In this document: positions 51,269 to 60,191 of the stretch, one piece after another | How the letters are laid out: every line of letters starts with the position of its first letter | Numbering within the stretch: position 1 is the first letter of the stretch | Source: Candidatus Microthrix parvicella Bio17-1 | Lineage (GTDB): Bacteria; Actinomycetota; Acidimicrobiia; Acidimicrobiales; Microtrichaceae | Reading direction: 5' to 3' | Assembly (NCBI RefSeq): GCF_000299415.1 | Contig: NZ_AMPG01000002.1 | Span: 919,674 to 983,673 of the forward strand | Length of the DNA: 64,000 nucleotides | The notes under the pieces: model-generated | What the model was told of the DNA's origin: nothing | The model's database searches: none | The model's input: the letters and a program-made list of their open reading frames with translations, nothing else | Position numbers and translations under genes: made by a program

Positions 51269-51496
51269 ATGGCTACGACCACCGTCCGTCTCGACGAGGC
51301 CGACGAGCGGATCCTGGATCGGCTCGCGTTGGAATACAACGGACGTTCGGGCGCCATTCGGCACGCACTGCGGGAGCTCGCAGTCGAGCAAGACCGTCAG
51401 GAAGCCCTTCGCTCGTTCTTGGCTGACTGGGAGGCGAAGGATGGTCCGGTGGATGAGGCGGCCGTCGAGGCGATGAGCGAGCGATACAACCTGTGA
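51269..51496 (+). CDS. vapB: Ribbon-helix-helix VapB antitoxin
   Basis: 75 residues. TTTVRLDEADERILDRLALE is the ribbon-helix-helix start, followed by YNGRSGAIRHALRELAVEQ and an acidic tail (DGPVDEAAVEAMSERYNL). Coupled to the toxin by a GTGA overlap. Divergent from the Phd/VapC operon, so two different TA systems share one intergenic region of about 100 bases. Confidence 0.85.
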   Translation: MATTTVRLDEADERILDRLALEYNGRSGAIRHALRELAVEQDRQEALRSFLADWEAKDGPVDEAAVEAMSERYNL

Positions 51497-51870
51497 TTCT
51501 GGACGCTGGATTCCTGATCTCGGTCGACCGGGGGGACGAAGCGGCGAGGAGCTTTCTGGAGGCGGCGAAGCGTGCAGGCAGGGCGCTCCACACCACCCAT
51601 CCAGTTGTCGCTCAGGTCTGGAGAAACGGCGCCCGGCAAGCTCGGCTCGCACGCCTTCTTTCGAGTGCGGTCACCACCCACGCACTCGACAACGGTGTCG
51701 CTGTTGGACTCATTCTCGAGGCGTCAGGAACGAACGACGTGGTGGCCGCGCACCTCGTCATCACAGCCCTGCGGCTCGGACACGACGTGCTGACTGGCGA
51801 CGTCTCCGATATTGGGCATCTGGCGAAGGTCGTCGGACCTACCGCCCCAACTGTTCACGCCTGGCCGTAG
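51493..51870 (+). CDS. vapC: VapC-type PIN-domain toxin
   Basis: 125 residues starting at GTG. MILDAGFLISVDRGDEAARS supplies the first aspartate, HPVVAQVWRNGARQARLARL is the conserved central helix, and GTNDVVAAHLVITALRLGHD plus LTGDVSDIGHLA carry the remaining acidic residues. It is the same toxin subtype as the broken copy at 8100, which shares the VIAQVWR.GAGRQA helix. Neutralised by the ribbon-helix-helix antitoxin upstream. Confidence 0.9.
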   Translation: MILDAGFLISVDRGDEAARSFLEAAKRAGRALHTTHPVVAQVWRNGARQARLARLLSSAVTTHALDNGVAVGLILEASGTNDVVAAHLVITALRLGHDVLTGDVSDIGHLAKVVGPTAPTVHAWP

Positions 51871-51899
51871 CCGGCTACATCTTTCGCAGAGATCACGCC

Positions 51900-52274
51900 T
51901 TACCCGGGATCGAGCACCTCGGCCTCCATGGCGCCAGACGTGCCCTGATCCCGGGAGTCCCAACGGGCGACGAAGGCGAAGCTGTCGCCGCGCACGATGC
52001 TGTGACGCCATTCGATGGGGTGGGCGGCGTCGGGCCCGTAGGTCACCCGCTCGATCGCAAACACCGGCTGCTTGGCCCGTATCCCCAGCGCCTTGCGTTG
52101 GTCCGGCGTGGGGAGTTCGGGATGGATGCGCTCCCAGCCGGAACACGGCTGCACGCCGACGCGCTCGGCCAACTCGGCATAGAGGGCGGTGCGGCTGAAG
52201 TCGCCCAGGCCATAGTCGGAGAGCCTCCGTACTGCGTCGCGGACGGTGTGGCGGCTGACCTCGTAGGCGGCCAT
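51900..52274 (-). pseudogene. GntR/HutC (UTRA-domain) regulator remnant
   Basis: A short helix-turn-helix piece (YEVSRHTVRDAVRRL) is joined directly to a UTRA ligand domain (ALYAELAERVGVQPCSGWERI, QPVFAIERVTYGPDAAHPIE, IVRGDSFAFVARWDS). The N-terminal ~30 residues and the linker between the two domains are missing. It faces the TauE/SafE remnant, with both 5' ends lost at the same place near 52290. Confidence 0.72.
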
Positions 52275-52299
52275 CGGCTCGCCGTCACCCGGGAAGTGG

Positions 52300-52640
52300 C
52301 CATCGGGGGGAGCTGCCTGGGCACGGCCGCCAACCAGGCCGTGGACCTCATCGTCCCGGCGTTGGTGCTCACCATGGCCTTTACGATGCCCGACGCGGTG
52401 GGCATGTCGCTGGTGGTCATCGCCATCAATTCGGCGATGGCACTCGGGCTTCGTGCCGGATCGCTCGACATCCTCTGGGCCGACGCCCTGCCGTTCCTGA
52501 CGTTTGCGATCATCGGCAAGGTCTTGGGCAAACGCATCGCCGACCGGGTACCCGCCGCCAAGTTGACCACCGACCTCGTGGTTCTGCTCATCGTTCTTGC
52601 GGCCTACGGGGCCACCAGCTCCATCGTTCAGCTCGTCTAG
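52300..52640 (+). pseudogene. TauE/SafE permease C-terminal remnant
   Basis: The last ~110 codons of a membrane permease: DLIVPALVLTMAFTMPDAVG, MSLVVIAINSAMALGLRAG and LVVLLIVLAAYGATSSIVQ. The VPALVL..G...A...SL.VIA.NS pattern is typical of TauE/SafE sulfonate or anion exporters. The N-terminal half is missing. Shares its broken 5' end with the GntR remnant. Confidence 0.72.
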
Positions 52641-52684
52641 ATGAGCCAACTGGCGACCGGTGAGCACCAACGCAAACTCATCGC

Positions 52685-54064
52685 TCAGCCGAGTCGCTGC
52701 CGGAGATCGTGCAACTCCGCTTCGAACTGCGTCGTCAGTGCCCAGGGGTCGGGCAGGCTCGCGGGACATCCCAGCACCGAGACACCCAACTTGTCGCAGA
52801 AACTCCAGGCGGTGATGTTCAACCCAATACCCTCCAGGATGGGTCCGACCGAGTACAGCGCGCTGATGACCCCACCCTCGCTCTCGGGGGCCTCCCGAGG
52901 TCCGGCCACGTTGGAGGCCACCAGGTTGATCGGAGGTCGGACCCGATCGGCCAGCTTGCTGCGGGCCCACAGTCGCAGACCCAGTGGATAGAGGTGCAGC
53001 GGAGTGAGTGCGGCCCGCCGCTCCAGCATCTCGTGACCCATCGCCGCCCGGATTCCGCGAGCCTTCGAGGAGGCAGCGTGTACCGCCCGCAGCCGGGCGA
53101 CCGGATCGGCCAGGTCGGTGCGCAGCGGCACGTACATGTTGTCGAAGTGGTTGCCGCTCAGCCTCGTTGGATCGATCCTCGTTCCCACCGGAACCCCAGC
53201 CATCAACGACTTGTCGGGTAGCGCACCAAGCCCCAGGAGGTAGCGGCGCACCGCGCCGCCGCACAACACGAGGTACACCACGTTCAGTGTGGTGTTACAC
53301 GAACGCTTGATGTCCAGAAGGTCGCCGATGGGCAGGTCCACCATGGCGAAGGTGCGCTGCGCGCTCAGCGACACGTTCAGCGGCGTGCGGGGGCAATCAA
53401 ACGGCATGGCGATCGCCCCGTCGGACTCGCGGGCGGCCCGCTGTGCCGCTCGCATGCCGGTGTACATCTCCCGTCCCAGGGTCGGTAGGTGTCGCACCTG
53501 CCGGGCCCGCGACCTGGCGGCGAAACCGAACAGTTCCCGCCGGGAGGGTTCGGGCTCGGGGTCTGCCGGGACAACGATCGCGTCCGACTGGTCGGTGAGG
53601 AACGCATTCAGCAGCATGGCGACCGCTGCTCCGCCATCGGCCACGGCGTGATGCAGCTTGACGATCACGGCGATGCGGTCGTCCGCCAGGCCGTCCACCA
53701 CGGTCATGTGCCACAGCGGGCGGTCTGGGTCGAGGGGGATCGCCGCCACGTCGGCCACGGCGTCCGCCAGCTCGCGATTGCCGCCGGGGGCTGGGGCGAC
53801 CCGCCAGTCGATGTGTGCCGAGACGTCGAGGTTGGCGTCCTCAACCCACACCGGGAGACTCAACCGGTGCGGGATGGCCACCCGGCGTCGGCGCAGCGCC
53901 GGCATGCGGTCCAGCCGCTTCTCCAGCGCGTCGATGAACATGTCGAGCGACACCGTGATGGGGCTGCCCGCCACGTTCATCACCACGATCTTCAGCGTGT
54001 GCATGTGCGCGGTGGGAGTCTCCGAGTACAGGAACCGTGTGTCGAGCCCGCTGATCTCCTCCAC
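52685..54064 (-). CDS. Wax ester synthase/diacylglycerol acyltransferase (WS/DGAT)
   Basis: 459 residues from a GTG at 54064, seven bases after AAAGGGGGG; this gives the normal VEEISGLDTRFLYSETP start, although the frame is open 21 codons further. The catalytic HHAVADG is at about residue 140, then PINLVASNVAGPREAPE and ISALYSVGPILEGIGLNITA, the conserved C-terminal blocks. These enzymes transfer acyl groups from acyl-CoA to alcohols or diacylglycerol to make storage lipid at the membrane. Divergent from the acyl-CoA synthetase gene. Confidence 0.9.
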   Translation of the reverse strand: MEEISGLDTRFLYSETPTAHMHTLKIVVMNVAGSPITVSLDMFIDALEKRLDRMPALRRRRVAIPHRLSLPVWVEDANLDVSAHIDWRVAPAPGGNRELADAVADVAAIPLDPDRPLWHMTVVDGLADDRIAVIVKLHHAVADGGAAVAMLLNAFLTDQSDAIVVPADPEPEPSRRELFGFAARSRARQVRHLPTLGREMYTGMRAAQRAARESDGAIAMPFDCPRTPLNVSLSAQRTFAMVDLPIGDLLDIKRSCNTTLNVVYLVLCGGAVRRYLLGLGALPDKSLMAGVPVGTRIDPTRLSGNHFDNMYVPLRTDLADPVARLRAVHAASSKARGIRAAMGHEMLERRAALTPLHLYPLGLRLWARSKLADRVRPPINLVASNVAGPREAPESEGGVISALYSVGPILEGIGLNITAWSFCDKLGVSVLGCPASLPDPWALTTQFEAELHDLRQRLG

Positions 54065-54200
54065 CAGGTCGCCCCCCTTTCGACGTGTGAGCATCAGTGC
54101 CGAGTCCGAGACGGCTTCCCTCGCCATCCGTCGGCTTCACCCATATTGGTATAGTCGAGCGACGGTCACCATGGTGGCCAAACCTCAAGGAGGCCCCGGC

Positions 54201-55793
54201 GTGGAGTTCAACTTGGCCGATCTCTTCGAGAGCGTGGTGGCCACGGTGCCCGAGGCCGACGCCCTGGTCGCAGGCGACCGGCGACTTACCTACCGAGCGC
54301 TCGACGACCGGGCAAACCGCCTGGCCAATCACCTCGCCGCAGCGGGCGTCGGCCGTGACGACTTCGTCGGCCTGCACCTGTCCAACGGCACCGAGTACAT
54401 CGAGGCGATGCTCGCCTGTTTCAAGCTGCGGGCGGTGCCGGTCAACATCAATTGGCGTTATGTCAGCGCCGAGTTGCGGTACCTCTACGAGGACGCCGGG
54501 CTGGTGGGCCTCATCGTGCACCGACGCTTCGGCGAGGCGGCGGGTGGGGCGCTCGACGCCATCGCCGATGCCCGGGTGGTGCTCGACGTCGACGACGGAA
54601 CCGACGCCCCACCCATCGGCGAGGACTACGAGGCCGCCCTGGCATCCTCGAGCGTTGAGCCGTCCTTCGGCCCACGCTCGGCCGACGATCTCTACTGCGT
54701 CTACACGGGTGGCACGACGGGCATGCCAAAGGGTGTGCTGTGGCGCCATGAGGACATCTTCTTTGCCGCCATGGGAGGCGGCGACCCGATGCAGTTCGGC
54801 AACGTCATCGCCGAGCCCGGCGAACTCGCCGATCGGGTGCTCAGCCCGGGTCTTGTCGAGCTGCCGGTGCCGCCGCTGATGCACGCCAGTGCCCAGTGGC
54901 TCGCCTTCCACACGTTCTTTGGTGGCGGCAAACTGGTGTTGTCGCCGGGTGGAACGTTCGATCCCGCCGCCATTTGGCGCCTGGTGGCGGACGAGGGCGT
55001 GAACATCCTGGTCATCGTCGGAGACGCCATGGCCCGGCCCCTTCTGGATCATTTGGATGAGTTTGGTGGCGACGACGAGTTGTCCTCGTTGATGGCGCTC
55101 GGATCGGGCGGAGCGATCCTGTCTCCATCCACCAAGTCACGTCTCAGGGGGCGGTTCAAGGATCTGGTGATCGTCGATGCCTTTGGTGCATCCGAGACCG
55201 GCCAGCTTGGGGGAAAGCCTCCCGAGGCCGACCCATTCGGCGCCCCGAGGCTGACGGCCAACGAGCACACGACGGTCTTCGACGATGAGTTTCGTCCGGT
55301 GCAACCGGGGTCCGGCGTCATCGGGCTCCTCGCCCGTGGAGGGCGGGTCCCCCTTCGCTACCACGGCGACCCCGCCAAGACGGCGGCCACGTTCGTGGAG
55401 GTCGACGGCGTGCGCTGGTCGCTGCCAGGCGACGAGGCCACCATCGCCTCCGACGGCACCATCGAACTGCTGGGCCGCTCCGCCCAGTGCATCAACACCG
55501 GCGGTGAGAAGGTCTATGCGGAGGAGGTCGAGACTGTCCTCTTGGGGCATCCCGACATCGAGGACGTGGTCGTGGTCGGCGTGCCCGACGATCGGTGGGG
55601 TCACCGGGTGGTCGCCGTCGCCTCCGCACGTGCCGGCCGCAGCGTGAGTCTCGACGACCTGCGCCGGCACGGCCAAGCCGACCTCGCCTCCTACAAGCTG
55701 CCCCGAGATCTGGTGGTGGTCGACGAGATCGTTCGACAACCCAGCGGAAAGCCCGACTACCGGTGGGCGGTCGGCGTCGCCGAGGAGAACTGA
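54201..55793 (+). CDS. Acyl-CoA synthetase (AMP-dependent ligase)
   Basis: 530 residues from a GTG seven bases after AAGGAGG; an upstream in-frame ATG at 54171 lacks this support. The motif set is complete: YCVYTGGTTGMPKGVLWRHE (P-loop), GASETGQLG, WSLPGDEATIASDGTIELLG, and the hinge/catalytic GGEKVYAEEVE and PRDLVVVDEIVRQPSGKPDY with the final lysine. It activates fatty acids to acyl-CoA. Its stop overlaps the start of the next WS/DGAT gene as TGATG, so acyl activation and transfer are co-expressed. Confidence 0.92.
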   Translation: MEFNLADLFESVVATVPEADALVAGDRRLTYRALDDRANRLANHLAAAGVGRDDFVGLHLSNGTEYIEAMLACFKLRAVPVNINWRYVSAELRYLYEDAGLVGLIVHRRFGEAAGGALDAIADARVVLDVDDGTDAPPIGEDYEAALASSSVEPSFGPRSADDLYCVYTGGTTGMPKGVLWRHEDIFFAAMGGGDPMQFGNVIAEPGELADRVLSPGLVELPVPPLMHASAQWLAFHTFFGGGKLVLSPGGTFDPAAIWRLVADEGVNILVIVGDAMARPLLDHLDEFGGDDELSSLMALGSGGAILSPSTKSRLRGRFKDLVIVDAFGASETGQLGGKPPEADPFGAPRLTANEHTTVFDDEFRPVQPGSGVIGLLARGGRVPLRYHGDPAKTAATFVEVDGVRWSLPGDEATIASDGTIELLGRSAQCINTGGEKVYAEEVETVLLGHPDIEDVVVVGVPDDRWGHRVVAVASARAGRSVSLDDLRRHGQADLASYKLPRDLVVVDEIVRQPSGKPDYRWAVGVAEEN

Positions 55794-57214
55794 TGGAACG
55801 AATCACCGGTGCCGACGCCCTGTTTCTTGAGGCGGAGACCCCGACGATGATGATGCACGTGGTCGGGGTGCTGGTGCTCGACACGACGGGCGTCGACGGG
55901 TGGACGATCGACCGGGTGACCAACGTGATGGAGGAACGCATCCATCTCATCGAGCCGTTCCGACGCCGCATGCTCCCGGTGCCGGCCGCGCTGGATCACC
56001 CCCGCTGGATCGAGGATCCCGACTTCGACCTCGACCGCCATGTGGCTCACCACACCCTCGAGAGCCCCGGCGACATGAGGGCGCTCGCCGCCTTTGCCGG
56101 TGAGGTGGCAAGCCAACCGTTGCCCCGGGACCGTCCCCTGTGGGAGATGTGGTTGGTCGACGGCCTCGCCGATGGCACGGTGGCGCTGGTCTCGAAGGTC
56201 CACCACGCCTTGATGGATGGGGCAGCCGGCGGGGAACTGATGGCCTCGCTGTTCGACCTGTCGCCGGAGGGCGATGCCGTTGCTCCACCCGAGCACGAGT
56301 GGAGCCCGAAGCCGTCACCCAGCTCCGGCGACCTGGTCGCCGACGCGCTGGGTGCGGCCCTGGCCAGGACCCGGCGTCTGCCCTCCACGCTGGTGCGCTC
56401 GGCTGGGGCGGTGACCGGGGCGGCCCGCTCGGCGATCTCGCGGCAGGTTGCCGGTGGCACACCGCTCTTCGCGCCGTCCACCCCGTTCAACGGTCGGCTC
56501 ACCGAGCGAAGGGCCATGTCGCTCACCCAGTGTCGCCTGGACGATCTCCGCCGCACCCGCACAGCCTTTGGCACCAAGGTGAACGACGTGGTGCTTGCCG
56601 CGGCGACCGCCTCGCTTCGCCGCTACCTGGTCGACCGGGATGCGCTTCCGTCCGGGCCGCTGGTGGCCTCGGTCCCCATGTCGGTTCGCACCGAGTCCGA
56701 CGATGGCAGGTTGGGGAACCGAACGGCCAACCTCATGGTGCCATTGCCGGTGCATCTGACCGATCCGGTCGAGGTACTCCAGACGATCCGCGCCTACACC
56801 GCAGAGGCAAAGGCCACGCCGAAAGCGGTTGGTCCCGATCTGTTTGCCGACTGGGTGGACCTCACGTCCTCTGCGCTCATCCATGGTACGGCGCAGGCCT
56901 ACTCGAGCCTGGGGATCAGCGGTATCCACCCGTCGCCGTTCAACCTGGTGATCTCGAACGTCCCCGGACCACCGATCCCGCTGTATTTGGGGGGCGCCAC
57001 GGTGACGGCCACCTATCCGATGGGTCCGCTGATCACCAACAACGGCCTCAACATCACGGTGCTCAGCCAATCCGACGAGCTCAACGTCGGGGTGATCGCC
57101 TGCCCCGACCTGGTCGACGACGTCGAGGCGGTCGGCGTGGGATTTGTGGAAGCGATTCAGGAACTGGCCGGGCTGGCCGACCAGGTCAACACCGAGGAGA
57201 ACGACGATGGGTAA
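55793..57214 (+). CDS. Wax ester synthase/diacylglycerol acyltransferase (WS/DGAT)
   Basis: 473 residues, ATG overlapping the ligase stop. MERITGADALFLEAETPTM is the typical start, HHALMDGAAGG the active site (residue ~141), and NLVISNVPGPPIPLYLGGA with PMGPLITNNGLNITVLS the C-terminal signature. Paralogue of the gene at 52685, presumably with a different acyl-acceptor preference. It overlaps the alpha/beta-hydrolase gene by eight bases. Confidence 0.93.
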   Translation: MERITGADALFLEAETPTMMMHVVGVLVLDTTGVDGWTIDRVTNVMEERIHLIEPFRRRMLPVPAALDHPRWIEDPDFDLDRHVAHHTLESPGDMRALAAFAGEVASQPLPRDRPLWEMWLVDGLADGTVALVSKVHHALMDGAAGGELMASLFDLSPEGDAVAPPEHEWSPKPSPSSGDLVADALGAALARTRRLPSTLVRSAGAVTGAARSAISRQVAGGTPLFAPSTPFNGRLTERRAMSLTQCRLDDLRRTRTAFGTKVNDVVLAAATASLRRYLVDRDALPSGPLVASVPMSVRTESDDGRLGNRTANLMVPLPVHLTDPVEVLQTIRAYTAEAKATPKAVGPDLFADWVDLTSSALIHGTAQAYSSLGISGIHPSPFNLVISNVPGPPIPLYLGGATVTATYPMGPLITNNGLNITVLSQSDELNVGVIACPDLVDDVEAVGVGFVEAIQELAGLADQVNTEENDDG

Positions 57215-58514
57215 CGCCCTACTCGATACCCCAGGCGCAGCCTGGCGGGCCGCCGGCCGCCACTACCGCAATGTGGAGCGGGAACTGGCCCGCCACGCGC
57301 CCACACGGGCACTGGTCGCGGCGCCTCGCACCGCCAAGGTGGTCGGCGAGACGCTGGTGCGCAAGATCGGGGCCGACGAACCCGGGTTGCCGGTTCCCCG
57401 CATCTCACCGGCCTTCGCCGCCCAGGTGGCCATCGACGAGGCGATCCTGGCCATCGCCATGGGTCCCAACGCCTTCCCGACCCGCGCGGATTACCACCGG
57501 GTCGGCCGCGAACTCACCGACGCCGGTGAGTTGTTCGCCACGAGGGGCTGGCTCGACGATCCCGCCTCCTATCACCGTCTCCCTCCCGATCTGACCGAAC
57601 CTGCGTTCAAAAAGGGTTGGGCGCTCGGCCAGTCCTACGAGCGGCTGTTGTTCCCGAGCGGCTGGTCACCGCGGACGGAGGAGCCGGGCGCCGAGCGCTG
57701 GGCCGGCTACGAGGCCAACCGCACGGCGTCGGCCGTCGTCCTCCGCCACCCCGGCGCCCCCCGGCCATGGGTCGTCGCCGTACACGGCTTCGCCTGCGGT
57801 TCTGCGTTCATGGACTTCATCGGGCTGCACGCGATGCGCATGCACCGTGAGCTCGGGGTCAACGTGGCGCTGCCCGTCATGCCGCTGCACGGTGCCCGCA
57901 AGATCTCTCGGATCAGCGGTGAGTCGTTCCTGTCGTTCGACTTAATGAATACCGTACATGGCCTCTCTCAGGGCGTGTGGGACGTTCGCCGGCTCCTCTC
58001 CTGGGTACGACAACAGGACGCGCCGGCGATCGGTCTCTACGGCGTGTCATTGGGCGCCTACATGGTGTCGCTGTTGGCCGGGCTCGATCCCAACCTGGAC
58101 GCGGTCGTTGCGGGCATCCCGGTGGTCGACTTCCCCGAACTCATCCAGAGCCACAGCCCCACCAATATCCGGTTGCGGGCGATCGAGCACCGAATCCTGG
58201 GAGGTAACGCCGAGGCCGTGCACCGGGTGGTGTCCCCGCTGTCGTTCGCCCCGCTGGTCCCCCACGAACGGCGCTTCATTTACGGTGGTCTGGGCGACCG
58301 TCTCGCCCGACCCACCCAGGCCCACCGGCTCTGGGCGCACTGGGACGAGCCCGAAATCTATTGGTACGGCGGTAACCACGTGGGCTACCTCTGGTCCGGG
58401 GGTGTGCCCGAGTTCGTGATGACCTCGATGCGCTCAGCGGGGATCGTCGGGGAGGAGGCCGACGGTGATGCCCAGGCCGAACCAGAACCCCTCGCACAGG
58501 TCGCCGACCTCTAA
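57207..58514 (+). CDS. Alpha/beta-hydrolase, probable esterase/lipase
   Basis: 435 residues from the ATG at 57207. VVAVHGFACGSAFMDFIGLH is the oxyanion region and GLYGVSLGAYMVSLLAGLD the nucleophile elbow (GVSLG). The C-terminal ERRFIYGGLGDRLARPTQAH and YWYGGNHVGYLW supply likely acid and histidine. The ~180 residues before the hydrolase fold are a helical extension of the kind seen in ABHD18-type proteins. Fourth gene of the lipid operon; turnover of wax esters or triacylglycerol is a fair guess. Confidence 0.8.
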   Translation: MGNALLDTPGAAWRAAGRHYRNVERELARHAPTRALVAAPRTAKVVGETLVRKIGADEPGLPVPRISPAFAAQVAIDEAILAIAMGPNAFPTRADYHRVGRELTDAGELFATRGWLDDPASYHRLPPDLTEPAFKKGWALGQSYERLLFPSGWSPRTEEPGAERWAGYEANRTASAVVLRHPGAPRPWVVAVHGFACGSAFMDFIGLHAMRMHRELGVNVALPVMPLHGARKISRISGESFLSFDLMNTVHGLSQGVWDVRRLLSWVRQQDAPAIGLYGVSLGAYMVSLLAGLDPNLDAVVAGIPVVDFPELIQSHSPTNIRLRAIEHRILGGNAEAVHRVVSPLSFAPLVPHERRFIYGGLGDRLARPTQAHRLWAHWDEPEIYWYGGNHVGYLWSGGVPEFVMTSMRSAGIVGEEADGDAQAEPEPLAQVADL

Positions 58515-58538
58515 CGGTCGCGACTACCGAAGGATCTC

Positions 58539-59735
58539 ATGGGCCATCGCCACATCGACTGCACCACCGGTCTCTTGGCCGCCGAGGCGAGCGAGGCCGG
58601 GGTGCCGGCGTCGTTGGTTGACGAACTGATCGAGCGGGCCCATCGAGAGATTAGGTCGGGCCTGTTGCCCTCCTGTCAGCTGGCGCTGGCCCACAACGGC
58701 CGGCTGGTCGCGTACCGAACGCTCGGTGCGGCCCAGCCCGACGACCGCTTCGTGGTGTTCAGCTGCACCAAAATTCTGATGGCTGGTGCGTTGTGGTTGG
58801 CCATCGGCGAGGGCCTGGTGTCGAGGGACACCCGTGTCGCCCAGGTCGTGCCCGAGTTCGCCACCAACGGGAAGGAGGTCGTCACCGTCGAGCAACTGTT
58901 GACTCACACGGCCGGGTTTCCCTCCGCTCCGTTCTCCCCCGACGACTGGGAGGACCGCGCCAGGCGCTTGGAACGCTTCTCAAGCTGGAGGCTCAACTGG
59001 AAGCCGGGCAGCCGCTTCGAGTACCACTCGGCGGCGGCCCACTGGGTACTTGCCGAGATTCTCGAACGAGTCACCGGCACCGACTACCGCCGGTTCATCC
59101 ACGAACGGCTGACCGAGCCCCTCGGGCTCAGTCGGCTGCGGCTCGGCGTACCCGAGGAGTCCCAGAGCGACATCCAGGGCCTGGTGGCCGTCGGTGAACC
59201 TCCGACCTCCGAACAGATCGAATCGGCCACGGGTATCGCCGGGCTCGACCTGACCGAACTGGGAAACGTCGCCGAGGAGCACCTGCTGGAGTTCAACGGC
59301 GTGGCCCGTCGAAGGGTCGGCGTCCCCGGCGGTGGAGCGGTCGGCACGGCGGCCGAGTTGGCGATGTTCCTGCAGGCCGTCATGGCGAACCCCGGTCGGA
59401 TGTGGGACCCCGGCGTGCTTGCAGCGGGAACCCGTGAGGTCCTGTGCACCTTCACCGACCCAATGGTGGGTGTGACGGCCAACCGAACGCTGGGCCTGTT
59501 GCTCGCCGGCGATGATGGCTGCTCGGCCCTACGAGGGTTCGGCCGCACGGTGTCGGCGGCGGCGTTTGGGCACATGGGAGCGGGAGGTCAGGTCGCCTGG
59601 GCCGACCCGGCCTCTGGACTGTCGTTCGTCTACCTCACCAACGGACTCGATCGTGATCCCATCCGCATGGGCCGCCGGGGCTCCTCCCTGAGCAACCGGG
59701 CCGGCGCCGTCACGCTCGAGGCCGGCACGCGGTAG
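58539..59735 (+). CDS. Beta-lactamase-fold serine hydrolase (class C-like esterase)
   Basis: 398 residues, 24 bases after the preceding stop. RFVVFSCTKILMAGALWLAI carries the S-x-x-K catalytic motif, YHSAAAHWVLAEILERVTG the Y-x-S counterpart, and FGHMGAGGQVAWADPASGLS the H-x-G region. No signal peptide, so it acts in the cytoplasm and is an esterase rather than a true beta-lactamase. Probably part of the same lipid operon. Confidence 0.85.
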   Translation: MGHRHIDCTTGLLAAEASEAGVPASLVDELIERAHREIRSGLLPSCQLALAHNGRLVAYRTLGAAQPDDRFVVFSCTKILMAGALWLAIGEGLVSRDTRVAQVVPEFATNGKEVVTVEQLLTHTAGFPSAPFSPDDWEDRARRLERFSSWRLNWKPGSRFEYHSAAAHWVLAEILERVTGTDYRRFIHERLTEPLGLSRLRLGVPEESQSDIQGLVAVGEPPTSEQIESATGIAGLDLTELGNVAEEHLLEFNGVARRRVGVPGGGAVGTAAELAMFLQAVMANPGRMWDPGVLAAGTREVLCTFTDPMVGVTANRTLGLLLAGDDGCSALRGFGRTVSAAAFGHMGAGGQVAWADPASGLSFVYLTNGLDRDPIRMGRRGSSLSNRAGAVTLEAGTR

Positions 59736-60191
59736 CCCGACCCGAGTTCCCAGAATGTTGGTGGGCCAGATCGATGCTGGTCGCTGACGAGATTGAGTCG
59801 GGTGGGGTCGGTCACGGTCATCTCAGCCTCGGGCACGGTGATCAGGCCATCACGCTCACCTGGTGCTCACCTCCAGCAAGGTCGACTCCCACCCCCACCA
59901 GATCGAGGCCGTCTACGGCGACACACCTGTGGTGCTCCATCGACCCGGACAAGGGCGGCGGTGAAGAGTCGACGGTGCGTTTCCCAGCGTGTCCAAGGGC
60001 TCGATGACCTCCAAGACCGCCAGAGTTCGCGAGCTACTCGATGCCGACGGGAACCGGAGGTACATCTACGACCTGGCCGGCGACGCCCTGGCGGCGTTCG
60101 CCGAACTCAACGACTGGAGTTGATCCCCAACGGGTCGCCCCTCGGTCCAGCGCCCTCGCACCAAACGGACGCCGGCTGACAGAATCGGTCC
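59736..60191. other. Gap with decayed coding fragments
   Basis: About 450 bases. A piece resembling the start of a SNF2-type helicase (HPHQIEAVYGDTPVV, near 59900) and a short final frame (TARVRELLDADGNRRYIYDL, ending 60122) suggest old remnants. Neither is a gene. Confidence 0.35.

Noticed and set aside
53841..55052. 403-codon minus-strand frame opposite the acyl-CoA synthetase
   Set aside because: Antisense shadow; the plus-strand frame has complete ligase motifs.
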